From Clostridiales bacterium (GTDB lineage Bacteria > Bacillota > Clostridia > Christensenellales > Aristaeellaceae), in assembly GCA_004557805.1 (NCBI GenBank), contig SFFS01000057.1:1-13800 (forward strand): a stretch of DNA of 13,800 nucleotides, given 5' to 3'. Numbering within the stretch: the stretch's first letter is position 1; each line of letters begins with the position of its first letter. This document shows, one piece after another, positions 13,700 to 13,800 of this stretch. The translations under genes and the position numbers were made by a program. Under the pieces are notes generated by a model that was not told the DNA's origin, did no database searches, and saw nothing but the letters and a program-made list of their open reading frames with translations.

Positions 13700-13800
13700 C
13701 CGAAAATTATTCGATTCGCATTGATAAAATAAAAATATTTTTCAAAAAGTATTCCGCTTTATTTTCACATTATTTTTGTCTTTTCTGTAATTTTTTTTCA

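Overview
The window looks like chromosome of a GC-rich anaerobic member of the Clostridia (Bacillota). The order pth-mfd, the phenylacetate-CoA-ligase-like gene followed by an ACT-domain gene, and a DUF2974/Mbeg1-like hydrolase all point that way, as do the strong AGGAGG-type ribosome binding sites. Species cannot be named from the sequence. No rRNA, tRNA, CRISPR array, complete insertion sequence or prophage was seen.

Layout. (1) Bases 1-155 are the end of an unidentified gene. (2) 214-6169 is a tight forward operon: peptidyl-tRNA hydrolase (pth), transcription-repair coupling factor (mfd), an aryl-CoA ligase of the PaaK family, and a tandem-ACT protein. It closes at convergent terminators near 6173-6259. 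(3) 6287-9670 is the most unusual part. A cysteine-rich Crp/Fnr-type regulator on the minus strand is divergent from two exported proteins. The first carries three CxxCH haem-c sites followed by a sulfite-oxidase-type molybdopterin domain. The second is a haem-free paralogue of that molybdopterin part. The first gene is interrupted at 7903 by an in-frame TGA. The stop lies beside an eight-codon stretch that reads correctly only in another frame, so two nearby indels (mutation or assembly error) are likely. (4) 9697-10961 is a DUF2974 alpha/beta-hydrolase gene. Its near-consensus promoter ends seven bases before the ATG, so its mRNA is probably leaderless. (5) About 10900-12300 is an AT-richer island on the minus strand with a HAD hydrolase and a NUDIX hydrolase, probably acquired separately from its neighbours. 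(6) 12384-13699 is a minus-strand pair, an Lrp/AsnC regulator followed by a nitroreductase-family flavoprotein, with a clear promoter and a terminator.

Working model. The regulator at 6287-6913 probably controls the cytochrome/molybdopterin pair across a 161-base divergent gap that contains GTACGGTA repeats. The pair would form an extracytoplasmic electron-transfer oxidoreductase; its substrate cannot be deduced. No cytochrome-c maturation, molybdopterin-synthesis or membrane quinol-dehydrogenase genes lie in this window, so those would have to be encoded elsewhere.
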